Assembly (NCBI GenBank): GCA_023301765.1
Contig: JALZUC010000036.1
Coordinates: forward strand, 1 to 53,954
Source: Akkermansiaceae bacterium
Lineage (GTDB): Bacteria; Verrucomicrobiota; Verrucomicrobiia; Verrucomicrobiales; Akkermansiaceae
Length of the DNA stretch: 53,954 bases
Direction: 5' to 3'
The translations under genes and the position numbers were made by a program. The notes below the pieces were generated by a model. The model saw only the letters and a list, made by a program, of their open reading frames with translations, searched no databases and was not told where the DNA came from. This document shows, piece by piece, positions 18,243 through 28,897 of the stretch (the first letter of the stretch is position 1; every line of letters begins with the position of its first letter).

Positions 18243-18247
18243 GATTT

Positions 18248-19531
18248 TTAATTAGTAGCAAAATAGTTCAGAGCTAAGCTCCAGGCTTGGTTATACTCAG
18301 GCAGAACACCAGGTACAACTAACATCCGCAATGACGGCACAGATGCTGTAGAGAGTTCAGAGTAGGCAGATTGATAAGGCTCACGCATTTCATCCACAAC
18401 GGCTGTGGTAAGGATGCCGCCAGAAAGGAGCACTTCATCAATTTCATAAAACCTCTGAAGATATACCACAAACGGACCTAATAATCCGCCTAGCTTCTGA
18501 AACACAATACGTGCCTTCGTCAGGCCATGCCTGAGGTCAGTGTGCAGCTGGTCAATCAGCTCCCTCTCACTTCGACCATCCAAAACATAACCGTTCTCCA
18601 GAGCTATCCATAGTAAACCCTTTTTAGAAAAGACCTCACTAGCTGTCCCATCATAGCCTGACCACTCATCCTTAATCCCGCTATTTAGCAGAAAAGGAAT
18701 AAAGCCAAACTCATGCACGCCACCGGGGTGCTCTTCAGAGTAATAACCCCCACCAAGATTAGACCCCATCACCAAGCTTAGTACACGGCGTTTACCAAAT
18801 GGTGCCTTATCCCTATGCGGTAAGGCGGTGACAGCACCATCATTAAGTAAGCGGAAATTCGATTTAGTGAAATCCCGCTGAATCATTCTTTTTAAGAACC
18901 ACGGATCATAAGGGCTCTCATCAGAAAATTTCATCCCTTGAGTTAAGGTAGATGCCAATAGTGCTCCATCACGGCAGAGCCCCGCGCAAGAAATGCCGAT
19001 ATGACTAATTGCCTCAGGTTTACGTTCCGCACGTAGCTCGCTTAAAAAGTTCTCAAGGTGAGTAATGAGTTCATGCATTTCACTAAAGCGAAATGGCGCC
19101 CATGACATAGAAAGCTGCCGAGAGAGCTGCCCATTACTAAAAAGGACACCCTTGAGCGAACTTCCGCCGATATCCATAAACAGACTGCAGACACCATCAC
19201 CAGACTCTACATCCTCAGGTGATGGCGAAATAACAAGAGAAGAATAAAGGTCATGCTCGAAGGCAAGTTTACCTCCTGTGAGATACTGGCTTTGTAGAAA
19301 CTCATTAGCTACATCATGCCCTTTGATAGTAACATCACCTGGGCCCTCTATCCATCTGAGGCTAGAGGCTTGCTGGAGAATATAGCTCTGATCTTCTTCA
19401 CTTAAATCCCCATGATCAGGAAGGTAGATTTTATGCCTACGCTCATTTACAGACAATTCTACCTCAGTAAGACCTGGCCTTTGCTCAAGTCTACTGTGTA
19501 AAGACTCCACATTTTCCATCGATATCTTCAT
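18248..19531 (-). CDS. ROK-like sugar kinase, probable amino-sugar kinase
   Basis: The 427-residue product has an ASKHA-type kinase core after an N-terminal extension of about 110 residues. Phosphate-1 motif: MDIGGSSLKG. The LNDGAVTALPH segment supplies the likely catalytic Asp, followed by phosphate-2 region MGSNLGGGYY and adenosine motif LLSGGIL. The layout resembles ROK kinases, although a classical CxCGxxGC zinc motif was not seen. Position between nagB and a PIG-L deacetylase suggests glucosamine or N-acetylglucosamine as substrate. It starts two bases after the nagB stop, so the genes are coupled. Confidence 0.75.
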   Translation of the reverse strand: MKISMENVESLHSRLEQRPGLTEVELSVNERRHKIYLPDHGDLSEEDQSYILQQASSLRWIEGPGDVTIKGHDVANEFLQSQYLTGGKLAFEHDLYSSLVISPSPEDVESGDGVCSLFMDIGGSSLKGVLFSNGQLSRQLSMSWAPFRFSEMHELITHLENFLSELRAERKPEAISHIGISCAGLCRDGALLASTLTQGMKFSDESPYDPWFLKRMIQRDFTKSNFRLLNDGAVTALPHRDKAPFGKRRVLSLVMGSNLGGGYYSEEHPGGVHEFGFIPFLLNSGIKDEWSGYDGTASEVFSKKGLLWIALENGYVLDGRSERELIDQLHTDLRHGLTKARIVFQKLGGLLGPFVVYLQRFYEIDEVLLSGGILTTAVVDEMREPYQSAYSELSTASVPSLRMLVVPGVLPEYNQAWSLALNYFATN

Positions 19532-19533
19532 GG

Positions 19534-21396
19534 CTAGATCTGAGCTTTATGTAATTGGAATGCCTCGATTTCCTCATACTCAGGAAGACCCAAAGCATCA
19601 TAATCACGCGCTACGGAATCTGCATCATCTTCCATACCAATGAAAAACCCTTGCGGATACTTAGCCATCGCTTTCTGCTTCAGGGCGCATTCATCAGGAC
19701 TTACTGGCACTGCCATATCAATTTCATAACTCTCCCATGCTTGCCCACCTGCTCGGTAAAGCCAAGTCTGGCAGCTATCCCCCCATGTTCCCCAATGGTT
19801 CATGCTATCTTCAAATAACTGCCAACAGACACCCTCTACTGAGCTAGGGTCATCCATCTTTCCACTTACATAAATTTGGTGGGGAGCGAGTTTATTAAGT
19901 AGGTCTACTAATTGCCCCGCATCCTCATCATTGGGGTAGAACTTTCTATACCCACCTGATTCATAAAATGGTAAATTTAGATATTGGACAGAATCTTTAA
20001 GATGTAATGTTTCCATCGCTAAATTACTATGATGTTTTCTAATAAGAGCCCTTACCGACTGTTCCATAGTGAGATCTACATCCACCTTGCTAACCAGTTT
20101 AGAAATTTCGGTATTAATATCACCTCCCTCACTCAGGAGATCACCGCTATCAGCTATCAGAGAAAGTAAACTCTTTAGCCGCTGCACTGAGTCTTTTCCT
20201 ACGGTAAGATATCCAGAAGTTAGATAAACTACTGTCACCTGATGTCCTTGCTTCTGAAGGCGGTTTAAAGTCCCTCCCAGAGCAGCACACTCCATTCCTG
20301 GCTCTGAAGCTAGAACAACCACCTTTTTTTCCGCTGGTGATGATGGCACTGGTCGATTCCGGTCATTCACCTCCGGCTTACCTCCCGGCCACCCAGTGAT
20401 TGTTGATTGGGTTTTCTTAAACGCTAAAATGTTAAGTTCATAAGCAGAACCATAAAGACTAAGCAGCTCCTCTAATCCGTTAAGCTGGTAGTCTCTATCC
20501 ACGAGCTTGAGGATCGGCTTATCCAACTTATGCGCTAGGCTATGGATCGCACGTTTAATCATACGTTCTGACCAAGTAATCGAACCTTCTGTCCATGGTG
20601 ATTTTACACAAGTCAGCTCAGATGCCGCCACCGTATTTAGCGCAAAAATAAGGTTGGTATGCCCCTGTAGTAAACTTGCAGGAAGATCTTCTGATGGAGT
20701 ATCCTCGAGCGCTCTTTTAATCACAGATGCTTTCCCTTTACCCCAAGCTAGGAGGTAAATCTCCCGTGCTTCGATAATAGTTCCCACACCCATGGTAATA
20801 GCAGCTCTGGGCACATTCTCGAGCCCTACAAAATCACGCGCAGCATCTAAGCGAGTCACTGGATCTAACGTAATGAGGCGCGTTCTAGAACTTACTAGCG
20901 AGCCAGGCTCATTAAAGCCAATATGACCAGTGCGTCCAATGCCTAACAATTGAAAATCAAGCCCCCCAAGGTTAGCAATCTGCTCCTCATAGGCTGCACA
21001 TATCTGAGCAACATCCTCACGAGGAATCATTCCATTAGGCACATGTGCCTGCTCAGATGGGATATTTACATGCGAAAATAACTGCGCCTGCATATAGCTG
21101 TAATAACTCTCAGGATGATCATGATTAAGGCCATGATACTCATCCAGATTAAAGCTATGCACATTTTTAAAGCACAGCCCTTCCTCTCGGTGCATCCTTA
21201 TAAGTTCTTGGTAGACGAGCACTGGAGTAGAACCTGTCGCCAGACCTAATACCGCTGGCTTTCCTTCCGCCTCCTTTTCCTTGATAATAGAGGCTATGCG
21301 CTGTGCCACCATGATAGCTACATCTGCAGCGTCTTGTGAGACCCTACATTTGACATTACCTATCACATACTCCTTATAAATTACTTCCTTACTCAT
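19534..21396 (-). CDS. nagB: Glucosamine-6-phosphate deaminase fused to degenerate PIG-L domain
   Basis: The 620-residue product has two parts. Residues 1-280 are a NagB isomerase/deaminase with GLATGSTP (51-58), NLDEYHGL (83-90, catalytic Asp) and GHIGFNEP (157-164). It converts glucosamine-6-phosphate to fructose-6-phosphate and ammonia. Residues about 357-620 have the PIG-L fold (KKVVVLASEPGMECAALGGT), but the HPDDD metal motif is replaced by SEPGME. The later DPHGTH-type motif is replaced by DDPSSVEG (515-522). The deacetylase half therefore looks catalytically dead and may be structural or regulatory. It is the first gene of a three-gene operon whose last gene is an intact PIG-L enzyme. 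Confidence 0.92.
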   Translation of the reverse strand: MSKEVIYKEYVIGNVKCRVSQDAADVAIMVAQRIASIIKEKEAEGKPAVLGLATGSTPVLVYQELIRMHREEGLCFKNVHSFNLDEYHGLNHDHPESYYSYMQAQLFSHVNIPSEQAHVPNGMIPREDVAQICAAYEEQIANLGGLDFQLLGIGRTGHIGFNEPGSLVSSRTRLITLDPVTRLDAARDFVGLENVPRAAITMGVGTIIEAREIYLLAWGKGKASVIKRALEDTPSEDLPASLLQGHTNLIFALNTVAASELTCVKSPWTEGSITWSERMIKRAIHSLAHKLDKPILKLVDRDYQLNGLEELLSLYGSAYELNILAFKKTQSTITGWPGGKPEVNDRNRPVPSSPAEKKVVVLASEPGMECAALGGTLNRLQKQGHQVTVVYLTSGYLTVGKDSVQRLKSLLSLIADSGDLLSEGGDINTEISKLVSKVDVDLTMEQSVRALIRKHHSNLAMETLHLKDSVQYLNLPFYESGGYRKFYPNDEDAGQLVDLLNKLAPHQIYVSGKMDDPSSVEGVCWQLFEDSMNHWGTWGDSCQTWLYRAGGQAWESYEIDMAVPVSPDECALKQKAMAKYPQGFFIGMEDDADSVARDYDALGLPEYEEIEAFQLHKAQI

Positions 21397-21565
21397 TTCG
21401 TTCGTGATTTCGTTATATATATCACCTGTAATCCTTTACCTATTGGTAGACGTTGGATAGTTTATCCACATACAGATATTCGCTCTTCTCTTTGCCCGGA
21501 TGATGAGCAGCGTCTTTGTAAGGTTAGATCAAAGTTTATAAAAAGTCACCCACAATTCACCTCCA

Positions 21566-22588
21566 ATGTCTACTCTTCCATGGTTCTCAAATAACGCTTT
21601 CCCTCTATACCTAGCACCTATGGCTGGCGTTACAGATGTTGTATTCCGGACTATTTGTAAAGAGCTAGGTGCCGATGTCATGGTCACAGAATTTGTCTCA
21701 GCTGAGGGTATCATCAGACAAGATGACCGTACTAGAAAATATACTGAATTTACTGATGAACAGCGCCCTTGCGGAGTGCAGCTCTTCGGTGGCGACGGTG
21801 AACGCATGGGGGAGGCAGCAAGAAAAATTATTGATTGGAAGCAGCCTGACTTCATAGACATCAACTTCGGCTGCCCCGTAAATAAAGTAGTAGCTAAAAA
21901 TGGGGGATCATCGCTACTGAAAGACTGTAACTCTCTTGCCAGTGTCGCCAGGGGGGTGGCCAAAGCCGTAGGTGACCTTGTTCCCGTAACTGCCAAAATA
22001 AGGATCGGCTGGGATGAAAAACATATCAATGCACCAGAGGTCTGCCGAATTTTACAAGAGGAAGGCATGCAAGCTATATCTATCCATGGGCGCACCCGTG
22101 CCCAAGGTTACCGGGGTGAGGCAAACTGGGATGTCATTGATGCCTGCGCACGCGAAGTCTCTGTCCCTGTAGTAGGTAATGGCGATATCCAAAGTGGTGA
22201 GGATGTTAAAAAACGCCGTGAGAGCACCGCAGTATCAGGAGTAATGATCGGCCGTGCCGCCATGCAGAACCCATGGGTATTCCGTGAGGCCAAACACTAC
22301 CTCAAAACAGGTGAACAACCTGAACCCGTAGCTGTTAGTGAACGTTGGGAGATGATCACACGTCACTGTCAGATGGCTGTAAATTCTGACCGTTACGGTA
22401 ATGAGCGCCAGTCCATCATGGCCATGCGCTCGCGCCTCATGACCTACTGTAAAGGATTCCCCGGTGCTAAGCCGCTACGTCAGAGACTCTGTCATGTTTC
22501 CTCATTAAATGAAGTAGAAGATGTAGCATCCGAGTATTTGGAAGGCCTCTTTTCTGAGGAACTCTTCTCTACCCCTGACCTGACTTAA
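21566..22588 (+). CDS. dus: tRNA-dihydrouridine synthase, DusB-like
   Basis: The 340-residue FMN-dependent enzyme reduces specific tRNA uridines to dihydrouridine. The N-terminus is LAPMAGVTDVVFR. The catalytic cysteine is C103 in INFGCPVNKVV, and the FMN phosphate site is near PVVGNGDI and GVMIGRAAMQNPW. The length and C-terminal helical domain fit DusB. It ends overlapping the convergent DUF502 gene by 20 bases. It is divergent from the nagB operon with a 169-base gap. Confidence 0.92.
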   Translation: MSTLPWFSNNAFPLYLAPMAGVTDVVFRTICKELGADVMVTEFVSAEGIIRQDDRTRKYTEFTDEQRPCGVQLFGGDGERMGEAARKIIDWKQPDFIDINFGCPVNKVVAKNGGSSLLKDCNSLASVARGVAKAVGDLVPVTAKIRIGWDEKHINAPEVCRILQEEGMQAISIHGRTRAQGYRGEANWDVIDACAREVSVPVVGNGDIQSGEDVKKRRESTAVSGVMIGRAAMQNPWVFREAKHYLKTGEQPEPVAVSERWEMITRHCQMAVNSDRYGNERQSIMAMRSRLMTYCKGFPGAKPLRQRLCHVSSLNEVEDVASEYLEGLFSEELFSTPDLT

Positions 22589-23294
22589 AAGACGCTGGTG
22601 CTAAAAGACCTGCGGATAGGATCATCTTACCAGCCTCCTCCAAAGTCATTTCACTATCGTGCACCCTCTCATCATCAATGATGATGACAAAACCCGTCAT
22701 GGGATTAGGACTTGTAGGTATAAACACCGTAGTAACATCCTTACCTGTCTGCGCATCATGATAGTTTCCGGTAACAAACCCTAACATCCGGCAACCAGGG
22801 CTCGGATACTCCACATAAGCTACACTTTTGAATTTTCTGTTCCCGCCAAGATCCCTTAAAGCATCTACGAACTGCTTTAAGGCCGAGTAGATAAAACCAA
22901 GGTAAGGGATCGCCTCCATTAACCCGTTTAGCCAATGTAAAATCTTCCGCCCTGGTCGGTTTGCAACCGCAAATCCAATCACCAGCAACAAGACAACCGG
23001 CATAAGAAAACGAACAAAGTTAGAGCTGTAAAAAGCAAAGTACTCTGAGCTTAAACTCTCCCCAGGCCATACAAGATTCAAAACTCTAAGTATGAACTCC
23101 AGCATTAAATCCCCCACCTGAAGCAGAACCTTATAGATGAGCATCAGAAGCCAAACCGTTCCAATAACTGGGACGACGGCAGCCAAACCTGTAAACAAAA
23201 AACCCATCACTCGCCTGATAACAGAGTTCTTAACGAGCTTTATTTCACCCCTAGATTTACTGCTTAGATCTGCGCCTGAGTGATCATTTTTCAT
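22569..23294 (-). CDS. DUF502 family membrane protein
   Basis: The 241-residue product has two strongly hydrophobic regions: residues 28-60 (FLFTGLAAVVPVIGTVWLLM), and residues 90-110 (VRFLMPVVLLLVIGFAVANR). A C-terminal domain follows with VFIPTSPNPMTGFVIII and ILSAGLLAP, diagnostic of DUF502. The family is widespread and of unknown function. It is convergent with dus, overlapping by 20 bases. Upstream on the minus strand is an AT-rich segment with a TATAAT. Confidence 0.85.
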   Translation of the reverse strand: MKNDHSGADLSSKSRGEIKLVKNSVIRRVMGFLFTGLAAVVPVIGTVWLLMLIYKVLLQVGDLMLEFILRVLNLVWPGESLSSEYFAFYSSNFVRFLMPVVLLLVIGFAVANRPGRKILHWLNGLMEAIPYLGFIYSALKQFVDALRDLGGNRKFKSVAYVEYPSPGCRMLGFVTGNYHDAQTGKDVTTVFIPTSPNPMTGFVIIIDDERVHDSEMTLEEAGKMILSAGLLAPASFKSGQG

Positions 23295-23513
23295 TAATAT
23301 TATTACAAATTATATATTGTCTCTCAAATATGGATCAGACAATTACATTACGCAATGCTTTCTAGTGATACCCTTTCTTTCTGATAAGAGCTTCACCGCT
23401 CCAAAAAAAGCTCCATTATTGTAGGTATACCCACATGCTAACCATGCAGAATTTTATGGAAAAAGCCGCCCCCTTCCACCTACCTATTTCTCTAAAGTCC
23501 TACCCCACTCATG

Positions 23514-25640
23514 CTAAGAATCTTCAGAGTCATCCTCCACCTGTATTGCACGTAACGGGCGCGCATCATCACTAGGGATAAAACCCTCACGAGGTTCTGC
23601 AAGAGGCTCTTCAGGTTGATTTTCATCTGAAGGACTTTCCTCAGAATCATCTTTTACAGGTATAGCTTTTGGCGAACTGTCATTTACCTCCAGCACTACT
23701 ACCTCATCTTCCTCTTCTTCGATCACCATTGCCCTGGGAGGAGGCACAATTGCTCTTTTAATATCCTTTTTAAAATGTTCAAAAAACGAGCGCACCATAG
23801 GAGCAGCCATCCGTCCACCACTCAGGGTCTCATGTGGCTCACCTTCGTAGAGAGCAGCAAAGGCAAAACGAGGGTTTTTAAGTGGGAAAAAACCTGAGAA
23901 CCACGCGAGACGTTGCTCCTTACTCTTAGGCCCCCACTGCGCAGTTCCGGTTTTGCCACAGAGAATAGTATAGCTCAAGCTTCCTCGCTTACCTGTTCCG
24001 TAGCTAGCGTGCACCACATTCCTCATCCCTTCCTGCACTACCCTCACGGCCCCTTGATCCAAATTAAGGTAATTTCTACGTTCTGGCTGATTAGCAACGA
24101 GCACTCGCCCACCGACATCTTGCACTTGTTTAACTAAACGCAGCTTAGGTAAAGCTCCACCGTTAGCTATACCAGCCATCGCCTGTGCTACCTGTAACGG
24201 TGATGCCAGCATCACACCCTGTCCAATAGCAAGGTTAGCGGTATCACCATCCATAAGTTTACGCCCATATTTCTTGTTCATCCATTCATGAGTGGGAATT
24301 AGGCCTTGAGTCTCGCCTATTAGTGGCAGCCCCGTCTTTGAGCCAAAGCCAAGTCGCCTAGCCACTGATAAAAATGCAGTAGGCCCAGTTTTCATCCCCA
24401 CTTTGTAGAACCATGGATTAGTAGATCTCGCGAGCGCTTTCTTTACGTTAATGGGACCTTCTGGAACTTTAGACCAATTGTTAAACCAGTGGTGTCCTAT
24501 TTTGATTTTAGCTGGACAGTCGATCAATGTATCCGGAAATACATCACGGTTACTGAGTGCCGTTACCGCCACTACAGGTTTAAATGTAGATGCTGGAGGG
24601 TAAGCTCCTTGGTAAGCTCTGGCAAATAGAGGGGTCCCTGGGTCATCACGTAACTTTGCATACTTCTCTGTGGTTATAAAGGGGATGAAGTCATTCAGAT
24701 TAAAACCTGGCCGCGAGGCCATCGCTAATACTTCTCCACTATGAATATCCACCACTACAAAGGCACCGCGCGAGCAATGTTTTCTTAAAACTTTTTCCGC
24801 ATGCTCCTGCCACGCCATATCCAAGGTGGTCACCACAGTCCCACCAGGACGTGGCCGACGTTCATATTTATTCAGAGCTTCAGTTCCGTCAGCATCAAAA
24901 TCCATCCTCTGTATTCCATCCTGCCCTGTCAGAACTTCATTAAATATTTTCTCCAGCCCTGCACGCCCTTCAGAACGCTCAAATATAGGATCACCATAAT
25001 TAATAGGTCCTTTTGCCAATTTACCAGAGCTACCCACGTACCCGATCATATGAGCGCCTGTTTGATCCTCTGGGTAATGCCTCATGTATACCGGGTGTAG
25101 GATGAGGCCTGATATAAGCCTACTTTCATACTCAGCTTTGTCCTGTGTAGAGATCACAAAGGTATAGGGCATAGCCATCCAGCGGCGATGACGATAGTGA
25201 TCCCAAATAGCATCATCACTAAGATTCCAGTTAATCCCAAAGACATCATTCGCCAGAGCAAGCCGTTTCTTAGCCCACGCAATCACAAAAGCTCGGTCAG
25301 CCTTTTCAAACTGAGGAAATTTCATGGCCGGATACCAAACAACCTTAGTCTGAGCAAAAGGCCTTCCCTTTCTATCCGTAATCAACCCTCGTGGTGCAGG
25401 TATAGAGAGTGTCATCGTTCTTGCATCAGGGCGCACACGCAAGGCCCCTTCCAATCCAGACTTCTCAATCTCTACAGGAGTCTGTGAACTAATAACAGCC
25501 TCTCCCTCAGATGCAGAATCGCCCGGCTGCGCACCAACATTGGTAAATACCAGCAGCACAAATACCGCCAAATAAGCTATACCTGATACCGCTCTACCGC
25601 TGGCCATCACACCGCTAAAATTTATCTTTTCAGTCACCAT
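23514..25640 (-). CDS. mrdA: Penicillin-binding protein 2-type peptidoglycan transpeptidase
   Basis: The 708-residue class B PBP cross-links peptidoglycan during elongation. It has a transmembrane segment (about residues 18-36), a dimerisation domain from PAPRGLITDRKGRPFA (81-96), and a transpeptidase domain. Its catalytic motifs are STFK (351-354), STN (406-408) and KTGT (563-566). HMIGYVG near 197-203 fits PBP2 rather than FtsI. The final 75 residues form an acidic, probably disordered tail with a repeated element (AIPVKDDSEES, later AIQVEDDSEDS), not typical of E. coli PBP2. Lone gene; no rodA or mreBCD nearby. Confidence 0.9.
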   Translation of the reverse strand: MVTEKINFSGVMASGRAVSGIAYLAVFVLLVFTNVGAQPGDSASEGEAVISSQTPVEIEKSGLEGALRVRPDARTMTLSIPAPRGLITDRKGRPFAQTKVVWYPAMKFPQFEKADRAFVIAWAKKRLALANDVFGINWNLSDDAIWDHYRHRRWMAMPYTFVISTQDKAEYESRLISGLILHPVYMRHYPEDQTGAHMIGYVGSSGKLAKGPINYGDPIFERSEGRAGLEKIFNEVLTGQDGIQRMDFDADGTEALNKYERRPRPGGTVVTTLDMAWQEHAEKVLRKHCSRGAFVVVDIHSGEVLAMASRPGFNLNDFIPFITTEKYAKLRDDPGTPLFARAYQGAYPPASTFKPVVAVTALSNRDVFPDTLIDCPAKIKIGHHWFNNWSKVPEGPINVKKALARSTNPWFYKVGMKTGPTAFLSVARRLGFGSKTGLPLIGETQGLIPTHEWMNKKYGRKLMDGDTANLAIGQGVMLASPLQVAQAMAGIANGGALPKLRLVKQVQDVGGRVLVANQPERRNYLNLDQGAVRVVQEGMRNVVHASYGTGKRGSLSYTILCGKTGTAQWGPKSKEQRLAWFSGFFPLKNPRFAFAALYEGEPHETLSGGRMAAPMVRSFFEHFKKDIKRAIVPPPRAMVIEEEEDEVVVLEVNDSSPKAIPVKDDSEESPSDENQPEEPLAEPREGFIPSDDARPLRAIQVEDDSEDS

Positions 25641-25734
25641 TTGTCTGAAGAAACACTACACAGTTCTGGTCTTTACGCCACTCTGAAATGTATACCAGAT
25701 ACAGATCACCCCAGACAGGGAAATTCATCCTTGA

Positions 25735-28035
<2,301 letters not shown>

Positions 28036-28060
28036 TTGAGAACAACCATATACCTATTCA

Positions 28061-28091
28061 ACGCCCTACCCTCATAGGTAGGGCGTTTTTT
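28061..28091 (+). terminator. Rho-independent terminator after thiC
   Basis: A perfect 10-base-pair stem, ACGCCCTACC with GGTAGGGCGT, has a CTCATA loop and is followed by TTTTTT. It sits 26 bases after the thiC stop. Confidence 0.93.
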
Positions 28092-28152
28092 ATACCCACC
28101 CTACAGAAACCCATCATTTGCAATATTCATATAAATACCATATTTTCATCAT

Positions 28153-28492
28153 ATGAAATACAGTGATACACCATTAGTCACCGCCCTCTTACCAAAGGCA
28201 ACTGCCAAGAAACCAGAGGGTCACACCCTTAGGGTGGCTACTATTACTAATCCCCCCCCTAGTAGGGCAGCTACGTGACGGCATCCCGATGAGGGAGCTC
28301 CGCCTACTTTAAGACCTACTCCGTATTTCTGAAGAAGAACTAGGCCGCTATCTGAGTGTATCTCCTGTCACCCTCCACTGACACAAAAAATCCGGCCATC
28401 TTGAAACACCAGAGAGTGAACGTATCGTTCGTTTAGCTCGATGTCTCTCGTTTCCATTTTTTTCATTCGCCATTCCGGTAGCTCGCTCATAG
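28153..28492 (+). pseudogene. Decayed antitoxin-like gene, MbcA/ParS/Xre (DUF2384) type
   Basis: No intact frame spans this 340-base stretch. ATG at 28153 opens a short frame that stops at 28276. In the next frame, from about 28271, the DNA encodes a segment like the N-terminal half of Xre/MbcA/ParS antitoxins. It reads LRDGIPMRELRLL, then a stop (28310), DLLRISEEELGRYLSVSPVTLH, a second stop, and HKKSGHLETPESERIVRLARC. The LSVSPVTLH and ESERIVRLAR blocks match the family pattern. The second antitoxin half and any RES-type toxin are absent. Two stops and a frame change indicate a pseudogene. The match is from pattern recognition only. Confidence 0.65.
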
Positions 28493-28501
28493 TATCAAGT
28501 T

Positions 28502-28858
28502 ATGTACGAAGCATCAGGAAAAATTAAAATCATCTTTGCCACCCAAACTTTCCCCAGCGGGTTCACCAAACGCGAGTTTGTCATCACAACAAGTAATGAC
28601 AACTACCCTCAAGACATCAAATTTGAACTAGTAAAAGACAAGTGTGAATGGCTGGATAAATACACTGACGGTCAGGATGTTACAGTGAACTTTGATATCC
28701 GAGGCAATGAGTATAAAGATAAATATTACGTAAATCTCAACTGCTGGAAAATCCAATCAGCACAGTCTAATGGTAATAGTCCAGCACCTCAATCCAGTGG
28801 AAGCGCTGACATAGAGCCCTCCCCTGAAGACCTAGCTAGCGACGATATCCCCTTCTAA
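28502..28858 (+). CDS. DUF3127 protein with SSB-like C-terminal tip
   Basis: The 118-residue product begins MYEASGKIKIIFATQTFPSG and contains KREFVITTSNDNYPQDIKFE and GNEYKDKYYVNLNCWKI, diagnostic of DUF3127. This small OB-fold family is thought to bind single-stranded DNA. The linker is Ser/Pro/Gln-rich and the end reads LASDDIPF, very close to the SSB tip DDDIPF that recruits partners. A -10-like TAGTAT (28490-28495) ends six bases before the ATG. It is beside the antitoxin pseudogene and upstream of a sulfatase gene, with no obvious functional link. Confidence 0.85.
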   Translation: MYEASGKIKIIFATQTFPSGFTKREFVITTSNDNYPQDIKFELVKDKCEWLDKYTDGQDVTVNFDIRGNEYKDKYYVNLNCWKIQSAQSNGNSPAPQSSGSADIEPSPEDLASDDIPF

Positions 28859-28897
28859 GCCACTTGCAAAACCTCACTGCTATACTATTTTAACAGT

